Source: Glycine soja
Lineage: Eukaryota; Streptophyta; Magnoliopsida; Fabales; Fabaceae
Length of the DNA: 64,000 nt
Assembly (NCBI RefSeq): GCF_004193775.1
Contig: NC_041019.1
Location: 33,046,827 to 33,110,826, forward strand
Direction: 5' to 3'
Shown here: piece by piece, positions 10,691 to 21,248 of the stretch
How the letters are laid out: each line of letters opens with the position of its first letter
Position numbering within the stretch: the first letter of the stretch is position 1
The notes under the pieces: generated by a model
What the model saw: the letters and a program-made list of their open reading frames with translations, nothing else
Database searches by the model: none
Told to the model about the DNA's origin: nothing
Translations under genes and position numbers: made by a program

Positions 10691-12170
10691 AAAACGAGTA
10701 CGCCTTCCCATCATATGGCTTGCCTCCCAACTATACACCACCCAATGTGGCATACACTCTCAATGAAAATCTCAATAACTCCACTCCGATACTCGTTGAG
10801 AACCAATAACCTCATCAGGCACATATCTCTCAAACCATGGGGGAGACACATGAAATTCCCCACCACAATCTAGCTGACTTCGAGCCTTGGCTAGGATATG
10901 CCACTGAAGGGCAAGCAGTTGGTGGTATACCCTTTGAAAACACTTTGGAGGGCCCTCAGTTTCGCCCACAACCACAACCATTGCATTTTGCGGTGGCAAG
11001 AGCCCCTCCTGCTATGGCCGAAAAGAGAAAGGCGGATCATCTAAAGGAAAGGCTCAGGGCCATTGAAGGAGGTGAAGATTATGCCTTTGCTAACCTAGAA
11101 AAGTTGTTCCTAATACCCAAACATGGTCATTCCCAAGTTCAAGGTGCTGGACTTTGACAAGTACAAGGGGACTACTTGTCTCAAGAACCATCTAAAGATG
11201 TATTGTCAGAAGATGGGGGAATACGCAAAAGATGAGGAATTGCTGATACATTCCTTCCAAGAAAGTCTTACTGGGGTAGCTGTTACCTGGTACACTAACT
11301 TGGAACCTTCCCGAGTCCATTCTTGGAAGGACCAAATGGTTGCCTTTGTTAGGCAGTATCAGTACAATTTTGATATGGTTTCAGATAGGATGCAACTACA
11401 GAACATGTGCAAAAAGGGGGACGGATCATTCAAAGAACACGCCCAAAAGGTGGAGAGATCTGGCGGCCCAGGTGGTACCCCCAATAATGGAAAGGGAGAC
11501 GATAATCGTGATGGTAGACACATTATCGGTACTCTACTATGAAAAGATGGTGGGCTGCGCACCCTCAAAGCTTTGCAGATTTGGTCTTCGCCAGTGAAAG
11601 GATCAATGTGGGTCCGAAAAGAGGCAAATTTGATCATCCTACTAGGACGACTGAGAAAACTGGGGCAAATAAAGAGGGTGAGGATGAGGGAGAAACCCAT
11701 GCTGTGACTACCATTCCTGTACGGCCAAGTTTCCCACCAACCCAACAATATCTTTACTCAGCCAATAACAAACTTTCTCCTTACCCACCACCCAGTTATC
11801 CACAAAGGTCATCCCTAAATCTACCACAAAGTCTGTCTACCGCACTTCCAATGACGAACACCACCTTTAGCACAAACCAAAAAACACCAACCAAGAAGTG
11901 AATTTTGCAGCGAGAAAGCCTGTAGAATTCACCCCAATTCCAGTGTCCTATGATGACTTGCTCCCATATCTACTTGATAATTCAATGGTAGCCATAACCC
12001 TATCCAAGGTTCATCAACCTACATTTCTCCGAGAATACAACTCGAACGCAACGTGTGCTTGTCACGGAGAAGCCCCGGGGCGTTCCATTGAGCATGGTAG
12101 GGCTCTGAAGCGTAAGGTGAAAGGTCTAATTGATGCGGGCTGGCTGAAATTTGAGGAGAATTGCGTGTAA
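10691..12170 (+). pseudogene. Tat/Ogre-lineage Ty3-gypsy Gag remnant
   Basis: Gag-like sequence spread over all three plus frames: frame breaks near 11120, 11450, 11545 and 11898 and an in-frame TAA at 10807. Recognisable parts: a proline-rich N-terminus (FGG-type PQPQPLHFAV near 10970), the Retrotrans_gag core (FKVLDFDKYKG, HLKMYCQKMG, TWYTNLEPSRVHSWKD, FVRQYQYN at 11130-11370), ADLVFASERI near 11577, and a C-terminal CACHGEAPGRSIEHGRALK segment near 12055, where a zinc-knuckle-like Cys has been lost. It was the target of the SIRE1 insertion (TSD AAAAC at its left edge). Pol does not follow; the next Tat sequence is a 3' region, so pol is deleted. Confidence 0.8.
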
Positions 12171-12637
12171 ATCCTGACATTGACAAGAGATGCCACACAT
12201 GGGGCAATTTTGAAAGCTGTTGTTAGGTGTCCCTAATGACTCATCAGGGTTTCCAAGTTTATGCCATTATTGTAAACCACAGCTACAATGTTAAATGAAA
12301 TGGATAAAGTTGATATCTTTGTCCCTCATCCTCTCACAAACGCATGTTTGCTTATTCAACTTTCACCGGAATGTGGGTGTAAGCCATTGGTCTGTTTGCT
12401 CAAGCAACCTGCGCTCCTGAGTGTTGACTTCCAAGACCGTTCAATCAGAGATTACTCATCTTGCACGGGGGTGCCGTAAAACAACGAGCAAAGTTCAAAA
12501 CAAATAAGTTTCAAAATAAAAAATAGGTTTCAAAATAAAAAATAAAAAGGCATTTGATTGACTGTGTTTTCAAGTAAAAATATAGACGTTCATGTGACCT
12601 CATTTTGTCTTTTTAGAGAGAAGTGAGTTATCAAGAA
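12171..12637. other. Tat-derived non-coding remnant
   Basis: No supported gene. Probably a joined remnant of Tat sequence after a pol deletion. Ends in an A-rich stretch with two copies of a 'gtttcaaaataaaaaatagg'-like word at about 12507-12550, just before the target duplication TAGGA (12638-12642) of the next insertion. Confidence 0.45.
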
Positions 12638-12642
12638 TAGGA

Positions 12643-13381
12643 TGTTGGACAAATGGCCTCAGTTACCTTAAGGAAAAGGGGGGTTGAATTAAGATGCAAA
12701 GACTATTCCCCAATTGAACTATCAATCTCTCTTTTCGGATTAACAATGCACACAGGGATAACCCTTCCCTTGTGTTCAGGAATCCTCTACAACAAGAGAC
12801 CCACGGTCTCTTAATCCCTTTTGAGAAATAAGGAGAAGAGAAGAAGATGTCTCTCGTAAAAGAGGTAGATTGTAAAATGAAGATCAATCAAAAATTCCTT
12901 ATTGAATAAGCAAGTGGTTGACCAAGGAATCTTTTTGAGAGGATAAGACATTTCAGTTCAGAAAAACTCTTGATCTTTCGAGAGGATAAAACTGTTTGGG
13001 CAATGAAAACTCTCTTTAAAACATTTGAATGGCCATTCATAAAACATTTGAATAGATATGTCTCTTGGAAATTATTTTCTGAAAATCCCCTCTGGTAATC
13101 AATTACAAGACTTATGTAATCGATTAAAGGTTTTAAAAATTTGAATTAAAACATTTTCAACTAATGGTAATCGATTACCAGAGAGCAAATCTCAATTTGA
13201 AATGATAGAATTCTTTGGTCAAACCTTTTGTTTGTTTCAATTTGGAAACTTCTTCCTAAAGATTCTAAGAGATCAAACTTGATAATATATCTTGACTTTC
13301 TTGGATTCTTGTCTTGAATAAAACTTAGAAGCATTTGATCCTTTTAGCATCATCAAGACATCAAAACATCTTGCTTCTACA
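12643..13381 (-). mobile_element. Solo Copia LTR, reverse, TSD TAGGA
   Basis: Plus-strand ends TGTTGGACAAATGGCC...TTGCTTCTACA, flanked by TAGGA at 12638-12642 and 13382-13386. No internal region is present, so it is a solo LTR left by LTR-LTR recombination. The start is the reverse complement of the LTR 3' end seen in the Copia elements at 46366 and 60604. It contains the palindrome GTAATCGATTAC at 13167-13178 and a partial copy near 13116. Confidence 0.88.
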
Positions 13382-13386
13382 TAGGA

Positions 13387-14160
13387 GTCATTTGACTTAA
13401 TCCATCAACTAAAAAAAAAATCCTTCAACTATTTCTCGTCCTTGAAAAATTCTTTTTGCAAGAATCAACTGCTTCTTTCATTCTTCCTCACTACGAGGTC
13501 GTGAAAACAAGACAACAATTGGTACCTCTAAGCCCTACACTGGGCCAACGAAAGGCACCATGCAAAAACTTCAAGCGAACCTAGGGGCAGATTAGAAGTT
13601 CTCACCCAATAGGTTCCCTCCTACAAGGTCATGACGAAAGGCAACGATTGATACCTCAAAGCCTTACACTGGGGCAATGAGGGGCACCGTGCATGAGCCT
13701 CAAGTGAACATAGGGGCCGATCAAAAGTTCTCACCCATCGATGTTTTTAACAAAAAAAAAGGGGGACAAACCCTAGGATTTCAATGGATTGATCAAACAT
13801 CAAACGACTCCATTGCCGTCACTCCAAAATGGTCAAGTGACTAAATCAAACAGAACACACACTCTGAAGGAGTTCCCGGAGAGATTTGCAAAAAGAGATA
13901 GGATGAGGTTGCATGAATTATCACCTCTTTCAAAAGGACAGTCAATCTGTGTTTTCCAAAAAAAAAATTTAAATCAAAATCAAAATCACAAAATAGGGAA
14001 AGAATGTCATGAACATTGTACAACTTTCCATTACATTGCATTGTTTCAAATGAAGTCCGCATTTACCAAATTTCACGACAAAGGTTGCATGCATCTGCAT
14101 CCCTAAAAATCATGTTAACTGCATAGATTTCCTACATCTAATGTCCAAATCTTGTGGATT
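13387..14160 (+). other. Tat 3' region with two imperfect 130-bp repeats
   Basis: No gene. Two imperfect direct copies (about 13490-13615 and 13620-13745) share 'acgaaaggca', 'gcaccgtgca'-like and 'agttctcaccca' words. At 14085 the sequence GGTTGCATGCATCTGCATCCC begins a stretch also found at 27987, where a second Tat 3' region starts. So this is the same part of the Tat element in two copies. Confidence 0.55.
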
Positions 14161-14169
14161 TGGGATGAC

Positions 14170-15300
14170 CGGCCCTCTCGATGAGTCGATCTCTTGCTTT
14201 CTCATAAGGGTGGACCTTGGGTACTAGTTACCCTCACCGTTGAGAGGACTACACGTCCTCGCCTTGAGAGGACTACGCGTCCTCACCATCAGAGGGCTGC
14301 ACGCCCTCACCTTCAGAGGACCACATGTCCTCGCCTTGAGAGGGCTACACGCCCTCACCTTGGGTACTAGTTACCCTCACCGTTGAGAGGACTACACATC
14401 CTCGCCTTGAGAGGACTACACGTCCTCACCATCAGAGGGCTGCACGCCCTCACCTCCAGAGGACTACATGTCCTCGCCTTGAGAGGGCTACACGCCCTCA
14501 CCTTGGGTACTAGTTACCCTCACCGTTGAGAGGACTACACGTCCTCGCCTTGAGAGGACTACACGTCCTCACCATCAGAGGGCTGCACGCCCTCACCTCC
14601 AGAGGACTACATGTCCTCGCCTTGAGAGGGCTACACGCCCTCACCTTGGGTACTAGTTACCCTCACCGTTGAGAGGACTACACGTCCTCGCCTTGAGAGG
14701 ACTACACGTCCTCACCATCAGAGGGCTGCACGCCCTTACCTCCGGAGGACTACATGTCCTCGCCTTGAGAGGGCTACACGCCCTCACCTTGGGTACTAGT
14801 TACCCTCACCGTCAGAGGACTACACGTCCTCACCACCAGAGGGCTGCACGCCCTCACCTCCAGAGGACTATAAGTCCTCGCCTTGAGAGGGCTACACGCC
14901 CTCACCTTGGGTACTAGTTACCTTCACCTTCAGAGGACTACACGTCCTCACCTTCAAAGGGTCATGTACCTTCAACTTAAGAGGACTACACGTCCTCGCC
15001 GTCAAAGGGTCATGTGCCTTCACCTTTGTAGGGCTACATGCCCTCACCTTCAGAGGACTACACGTCCTCACCTTTAGAGGACTACACGTCCTCGCCATCA
15101 GAGGACTACATGTTCCCCATTTTCAAAGGGGGGCATGCCCTCACCTTCAGAGGATTGCACGTCCTTGCCATCATAGGACTACACTCCCTCGCCTTCGAAA
15201 GGCGACACGTCCTGAACTTCAGAGGGCTACACGCCCTCGCCTTTAGAGGACTACGCGTCCTCACTTTCAGTGGGCTCCATATCCACACCTTAAGATAATT
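14170..15300 (+). repeat. Hairpin-unit minisatellite of Tat 3' region
   Basis: About 45 units of roughly 24 bp, each a small inverted repeat: GAGGAC-tacac-GTCCTC, GAGGGC-tacac-GCCCTC, GAGGGC-tgcac-GCCCTC and GGGTA-ctagt-TACCC. Units are grouped into a higher-order period of 143 bp marked by GGGTACTAG at 14219, 14362, 14505, 14648 and 14791, then 14909 after a loss of one unit. The right part (14930-15300) is more degenerate. Both arms change together between GGAC/GTCC and GGGC/GCCC units. Tandem arrays in the 3' untranslated region are known for Tat/Ogre elements; the kept pairing is my observation. Confidence 0.85.
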
Positions 15301-15359
15301 TAAGGTCCTCTGTCCTTAAATGCTTAACCGAGACTTGCACTCCCGGTTAAGGGACCAGT

Positions 15360-16330
15360 AGTTTCCTTTTAACGGTTCCTGGGCCACCCCCTGATATTGG
15401 AGGAGGGCCAACTGTGCGAGCACAACCAGAGAGGGAGGCTATCACACAGCTACTATGCATACTGGGGCAAGATTTCACCCGTGCCGCTGCAAAGAGAAGA
15501 GTGCGGACCATGCGCACCAACATGACCACTCTTACACAGATATAGATGACGTTGCTACTTAGCAACATTCTGCCCAGCGACCGCAATGCCAATCTCCCCC
15601 TGCGGAAGTATCAGTTGGTCTGTGCCGTCCCGACATGGGTAAGTATGCATATGGTTCAACTGATTTCTGATACCATTTATTTGTTTGCAGGGATCACACC
15701 CACAAAGACACCCAGTGAACCTGAAGAAGTCCAACAGGGCCCTGGGGTTTCCAGCTCTGGTTACGGGCCTCTATCAGTCCTACAGGGTGCCCGTACCCCC
15801 CCGGCAAGGTCACGTCATCATAGGTAAGTATGCACATCGCTCAACTGATTTCTGATTTCATTTATTGTTTGCAGGGATCGCGACTGCAAGACACCTAGAG
15901 GACCCGAAGAAGTCCAACAGGGTCTTGGAATTGTCAAGCTCTAATTACGGGTCTCTATCAGTTCTACGGAGTACCTGTCACCTCCAGCAAGGGCATCAGG
16001 CCCCCTACTAATCGAGCTTTCATCAAGAAGTACTGCGCCCCAGATAGGCGCAGGGCGAAACACCACAGCAGCATTGGGATGGTCGGCAGCGGGAAATAGA
16101 CGCACCGCCACCACCTTTAGAGTTCACCTCTGCTCATCAACAAAAAAGTTAGAGTGTTGCCTACGACACATGGCCGACCCATAGGCGACCAAGTCCAAAG
16201 CCAAAGGTAAGCAAAGTACTAGGTCAGTGACCGACAAGTCATAAGGCGTCCAGCTAAAGACGTTAAAGAAGCGCTACTAGGAGGCAACCTAGTACCTTTT
16301 GAATCTATGCTTGTTATTTGATCACTTTTC
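15360..16330 (+). pseudogene. Athila-type envelope-like ORF fragment
   Basis: Decayed coding sequence reading LPLRKYQLVCAVPTW and VQLISDTIYLFAG (15596-15690), later FIKKYCAPDRRRAK (near 16018). I recognise this style from 'putative plant transposon protein' ORFs of Athila-lineage gypsy elements. A roughly 190-bp internal direct duplication (15630-15815 and 15820-16005) repeats the CAACTGATTTCTGAT...TTTGCAGGGATC part. Downstream, GACGTTAAAGAAGCGCT (16258-16274) followed by GGAGGCAACC also occurs at 54508 in the Athila-type element. It interrupts the Tat 3' region, but I cannot place exact ends. Confidence 0.55.
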
Positions 16331-16880
16331 ATAGTAAGACACACCTAGTTGCTCATGATCCTAGGAATTTAAATAAAACGAGCACAAGCTTGGAAGGTAG
16401 TCATACCTCACAAAATATATATATGTATGTTTAGGTAGAAAGATACCTTAGATATGCATGTATGTAAACAAAAACACACTTCACAAAATATATATATGTA
16501 TGTTTAGGTTGCAAGATACCTTAGATATGCATGTATGTAGCAAAAAGATACCTCACAAAATATATATATATATGTATGTTTAGGTAGCAAGATACCTTGG
16601 ATATGCATGTATGTAGCAAAAAGATACCTCACAAAATATATATATGTATGTTTAGGTAGCAAGATACCTTGGATATGCATGTATACAGCAAAAATACCTC
16701 ACAAAATATATATATGTATGTTTAGGTAGCAAGATACCTTGGATATGCATGTATACAGCAAGAATACCTTACAAAACATATATATGTATGTTTAGGTAGC
16801 AAGATACCTTGGATATGCATGTATATAGCAAAAATACCTCGCAAAAATATACCCATGTTTAGGTAGCAAAATACCTCATG
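16331..16880 (+). repeat. AT-rich tandem repeat, period about 75 bp
   Basis: Six to seven units, each with ACAAAATATATATATGTATGTTTAGGT, then GCAAGATACCTTGGATATGCATGTAT. Unit length varies through the TA run and the 'agcaaaaa' linker. No ORF; this is non-coding repeat sequence in the Tat/Athila-derived interval. Confidence 0.8.
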
Positions 16881-18290
16881 AAAAAAAAGGGGGGGGGAAA
16901 CAAACAAGAAAAAGAAATAAACAAATGATAATGATAAAAAAAAAAAAAGAAGGAGAAAAAAGAAAAAATAAGTTGTCAAGCTGAAAAACCAACATGCTTT
17001 TGAAAAGAGATGACTTCCAACTTTTCTTTGAAAAAAATTCACTGATCATAACTAGTTTTTGAAAAAAAATGTGTATACACCTGAAGGGTGAATGCTGTGA
17101 AGATTTTCCCAGACGCCCAAAATGGACTCGGATGAATGCACAAATTGATAAAAGAACATATTTTGGAAACGTTGGGTTGACTAAAATAGAGGAAATGAAT
17201 CCTGAGCCCTAGCATCACATGACCATAAAAATTTGACACTTGAGCGTCCGCATAGGTGCATGCATAACCAGTTTTGCATAAAATTTCCAAATCATCATTT
17301 TTACATTTGTGTCATGGAAATAATGTGGGGCATCCCTTTTTATCCTTGAACCAAACCAAACCCTGACATGTATCATGTCTAGCCATTCTACAAGCCTTGA
17401 GCCAAAATCCTGACTCACCATAAACCTTACCCTCGAAAGCAAAAAAAAGGAAGGAAAGGAAATTCCCAATCAAAGAGAAAGCAAAAAAGGAAGGAAAGGA
17501 AATTCCCAATCAAAGAGTGGGAGAAAGAGAAAAAAGAAAAGAAAGGAAATTCCCAATCAAAGAGTGGGAGAAAGAAAAAAGAAAAGAAAGAAAATTCCCA
17601 ACCAAAGAATGGGAGAAAGTAAAAAAGAAGGAAGCTCCTGGTCAAAGAAACCAGAAGAAATGTGTAGAGAGGTCTTTGGACCGGACAATATCTGAACAAT
17701 ACAGAATTGTCACCAAATGAACAAAAAAGGAAGGAAAGGAAACCACGACCTAAAGTGGTCTTCTCCCTTTGATTACCAACCAAAATCCCGTGCGCTAGCG
17801 ACTTTTTTTCTCGCCCCGCACTAAACAAAAAAAAACAGAAAAAGGAAAAGCCAGAAAAATCAAAAGCCAAAAACACACAAAAGCCGAAAAAAAAAACCAC
17901 CAAAAGAACCCATTCCTAAGGGAAGTCCTATTGATCCATGATCACGCATGTAATTTTTGATTTGATAGGAAATAATTTGCAAAGTCAAGTCATGACATAT
18001 CTATGGTTCGGAATTAGGATGAAACACTTACCTGTGCAAGATTGATACACTTTGAGTGATTTTCTTCTATTTTTGTCGAACCCGGTGTTTCCTCTAAATG
18101 GTCATTCAGAAACGAAATGCTAACATCCAAAATCTCATTTATGGTTATGGGGGATCCCATCGGCAAACTCTCCTTCCCCGGTAGACGCATTGTTTTTCAC
18201 TAAAAAAAAAAAAGGCATATGCTGCTCTAAATCAGTTGGAATATTTGTCTCTTTGCTAAAGCATGTTTGCATTTTAGTGGAGAAAACAAC
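16881..18290 (+). other. Tat 3' non-coding interval with purine-rich repeats
   Basis: No gene supported. At 17440-17640 there are four to five copies of a purine-rich unit containing GAAAGGAAATTCCCAATCAAAGA; ORFs over it on either strand are low-complexity artefacts. Other tracts are A-rich (16930-16960, 17820-17900). Confidence 0.5.
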
Positions 18291-18690
18291 GAGACTTTTT
18301 CAAGTCTCACAAGTTATCCAGAACTACGTAGGTCTGAGTTCCTCATTGGAGGATACGTAGGAGCAAGAGCCTCGCTTTTGTCGACCACACCGCCTTTTGT
18401 TGCCATGACTCAAGAGCTGGTAGCCCGCGGAGACACCTTACGGTTATCCGCACCTCGTCATTCAGTGACCCCAAGTGTGATTCACGAGCAGAGACCAATA
18501 TGGTCATCTGCGCCCTTTCCGGAGATGTCAGCATTTTCCGATGGAGACTTTTCAAGTCTCACAAGTTATCCAGAACTACGCAGGTCTGAGTTCCTCATTG
18601 GAGGATACGTAGGAGCAAGAGCCTTGCTTTTGTCGGCCGCCCCATAATCTTTGTCATACTGACCCTGAGGTCATGTGACGTGCCCCCTTT
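18291..18690 (+). repeat. Diverged founder units of the 63/64-bp array
   Basis: Two direct copies of about 80 bp (18297-18385 and 18548-18635: CAAGTCTCACAAGTTATCCAGAACTACG ... GGATACGTAGGAGCAAGAGCC, shown in part) flank single diverged units that already carry the two stem types of the array to the right: GCGGAgacacc-ttac-ggttATCCGC (18427) and GCAGAgACCA-ata-TGGTcatcTGC (18490). This looks like the edge from which the array grew (inference). Confidence 0.6.
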
Positions 18691-20850
18691 GTATCATCCA
18701 GAGGCGGCGGGCCCGATGATACGCGGAGATACCTTATGGTTATCCGCACCCTTTTTGTCATCCAGAGGCGGCGGGCCCGATGACAAGCAGAGACCAAGTT
18801 TGGTCATTCTGCACCCTTGTATCATCCAGAGGCGGCGGGCCCGATGATACGCGGAGATACCTTACGGTTATCCGCACCCTTTTGTCATCCAGAGGCGGCG
18901 GGCCCGATGACAAGCAGAGACCAAGTTTGGTCATTCTGCACCCTTGTATCATCCAGAGGCGGCGGGCCCGATGATACGCGGAGATACCTTACGGTTATCC
19001 GCACCCTTTGTATCATCCAGAGGCGGCGGGCCCGATGATACGCGGAGATACCTTATGGTTATCCGCACCCTTTTTGTCATCCAGAGGCGGCGGGCCCGAT
19101 GACAAGCAGAGACCAAGTTTGGTCATTCTGCACCCTTGTATCATCCAGAGGCGGCGGGCCCGATGATACGCGGAGATACCTTACGGTTATCCGCACCCTT
19201 TTGTCATCCAGAGGCGGCGGGCCCGATGACAAGCAGAGACCAAGTTTGGTCATTCTGCACCCTTGTATCATCCAGAGGCGGCGGGCCCGATGATACGCGG
19301 AGATACCTTACGGTTATCCGCACCCTTTTGTCATCCAGAGGCGGCGGGCCCGATGACAAGCAGAGACCAAGTTTGGTCATTCTGCACCCTTGTATCATCC
19401 AGAGGCGGCGGGCCCGATGATACGCGGAGATACCTTACGGTTATCCGCACCCTTTTGTCATCCAGAGGCGGCGGGCCCGATGACAAGAAGAGACCAAATT
19501 TGGTCATTCTGCACCCTTGTATCATCCAGAGGCGGCGGGCCCGATGATACGCGGAGATACCTTACGGTTATCCGCACCCTTTTGTCATCCAGAGGCGGCG
19601 GGCCCGATGACAAGCAGAGACCAAATTTGGTCATTCTGCACCCTTGTATCATCCAGAGGCGGCGGGCCCGATGATACGCGGAGATACCTTACGGTTATCC
19701 GCACCCTTTTGTCATCCAGAGGCGGCGGGCCCGATGACAAGCAGAGACCAAGTTTGGTCATTCTGCACCCTTGTATCATCCAGAGGCGGCGGGCCCGATG
19801 ATACGCGGAGATACCTTACGGTTATCCGCACCCTTTTGTCATCCATAGGCGGCGGGCCCGATGACAAGCAGAGACCAAGTTTGGTCATTCTGCACCCTTG
19901 TATCATCCAGAGGCGGCGGGCCCGATGATACGCGGAGATACCTTACGGTTATCCGCACCCTTTGTATCATCCAGAGGCGGCGGGCCCGATGATACGCGGA
20001 GATACCTTATGGTTATCCGCACCCTTTTTGTCATCCAGAGGCGGCGGGCCCGATGACAAGCAGAGACCAAGTTTGGTCATTCTGCACCCTTGTATCATCC
20101 AGAGGCGGCGGGCCCGATGATACGCGGAGATACCTTACGGTTATCCGCACCCTTTTGTCATCCAGAGGCGGCGGGCCCGATGACAAGCAGAGACCAAGTT
20201 TGGTCATTCTGCACCCTTGTATCATCCAGAGGCGGCGGGCCCGATGACAAGCAGAGACCAAATTTGGTCATTCTGCACCCTTGTATCATCCAGAGGCGAC
20301 GGGCCCGATGATACGCGGAGATACCTTACGGTTATCCGCACCCTTTTGTCATCCAGAGGCGGCGGGCCCGATGACAAGCAGAGACCAAGTTTGGTCATTC
20401 TGCACCCTTGTATCATCCAGAGGCGGCGGGCCCGATGATACGCGGAGATACCTTACGGTTATCCGCACCCTTTTGTCATCCATAGGCGGCGGGCCCGATG
20501 ACAAGCAGAGACCAAGTTTGGTCATTCTGCACCCTTGTATCATCCAGAGGCGGCGGGCCCGATGATACGCGGAGATACCTTACGGTTATCCGCACCCTTT
20601 TGTCATCCAGAGGCGGCGGGCCCGATGACAAGCAGAGACCAAGTTTGGTCATTCTGCACCCTTGTATCATCCAGAGGCGGCGGGCCCGATGATACGCGGA
20701 GATACCTTACGGTTATCCGCACCCTTTTGTCATCCAGAGGCGGCTGGCCCGATGACAAGCAGATACCAAATTTGGTCATTCTGCACCCTTGTATCATCCA
20801 GAGGCGGTGGGCCCGATGATACGCGGAAATACCCGAGTGGTTATCCGTAT
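18691..20850 (+). repeat. 127-bp dimeric satellite array (A 63 bp + B 64 bp)
   Basis: About 18 A and 16 B half-units. Both begin TCATCCAGAGGCGGCGGGCC and then CGATGA; A continues TACGCGGAGATACC...GGTTATCCGC and B continues CAAGCAGAGACCAAG...TTGGTCATTCTGC. A and B normally alternate, but A-A doublets occur at 18972/19035 and 19925/19988 and a B-B doublet at about 20179/20242. An A variant with 'ttatgg' and five T's marks three block starts (18713, 19035, 19988). ORFs of 64-94 codons on both strands are by-products of a repeat with no stops. Lies directly before a Tat polypurine tract and LTR, so it is a Tat 3' untranslated array. Confidence 0.9.
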
Positions 20851-21248
20851 AAACATTCTTTTGCTAACTGTAAGACAGAACGCTTGATAGCATGCAGAGG
20901 CTGACATAGTCTTCTGCGCCTTTTGTCCCTCCGGGAACAACAAGTCATTTACATGCGGAAATTTCATGGCCACCCGTGACTCTCGTCAACCGAGAGGAGC
21001 GAAATTAGTGTCATACACTAATTTTCGTCCGGGGACCTTTGCTTGATGACATGCGACCTTTCTTTGGTCCTTGTGAGGTGCTTGGCACCCATCATTAGGC
21101 AATTTGTGAAATTCCGGGAGCAACAAGTCATTTGCATGTGGAGATTTTATGGTCACCCGCGACTCTCGTCAAATCGAGAGGAACGAAATTAGTGTCTTAT
21201 CTTTACTTTCCTTTTATCTCCAATAAAAGACAAGTAAAGAGGGGCAAC
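20851..21248 (+). promoter_or_regulatory. Tat 3' end with duplicated LTR start and PPT hairpin
   Basis: A block (CAACAAGTCATTT...CTCTCGTCAA...GAAATTAG) occurs twice, at about 20938-21010 and 21120-21194. After the first copy comes an early copy of the LTR start (21011-21118, TGTCATACACTAATTTTCGTCC); after the second comes an inverted repeat CTTTACTTTCCTTTTAT-ctcca-ATAAAAGACAAGTAAAG (about 21202-21240) that runs into the purine tract AAAGAGGGGCAAC and the true LTR at 21249. The first copy lacks exactly this hairpin and tract, between TGTC words. A similar hairpin precedes the LTR at 29938. Confidence 0.7.

Noticed and set aside
15639..15875. Two GTAAGT...TTTGCAG segments that look like introns
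   Set aside because: The sequence between the borders continues the envelope-like reading (VQLISDTIYLFAG), and the two are copies from one duplication.
16722..17903. Minus-strand hydrophobic ORFs (Phe-rich)
   Set aside because: Encoded by A-rich and purine-rich repeats; the apparent membrane segments are a composition effect.
18691..20850. Regular repeat-spacer look, like a CRISPR array
   Set aside because: The 'spacers' are themselves repeated (two types only), the context is a plant retrotransposon, and there are no cas genes.
18758..20904. Many 64-94-codon ORFs on both strands
   Set aside because: They restate a 127-bp tandem repeat that happens to lack stops in some frames; identical peptides recur and no start or domain supports translation.
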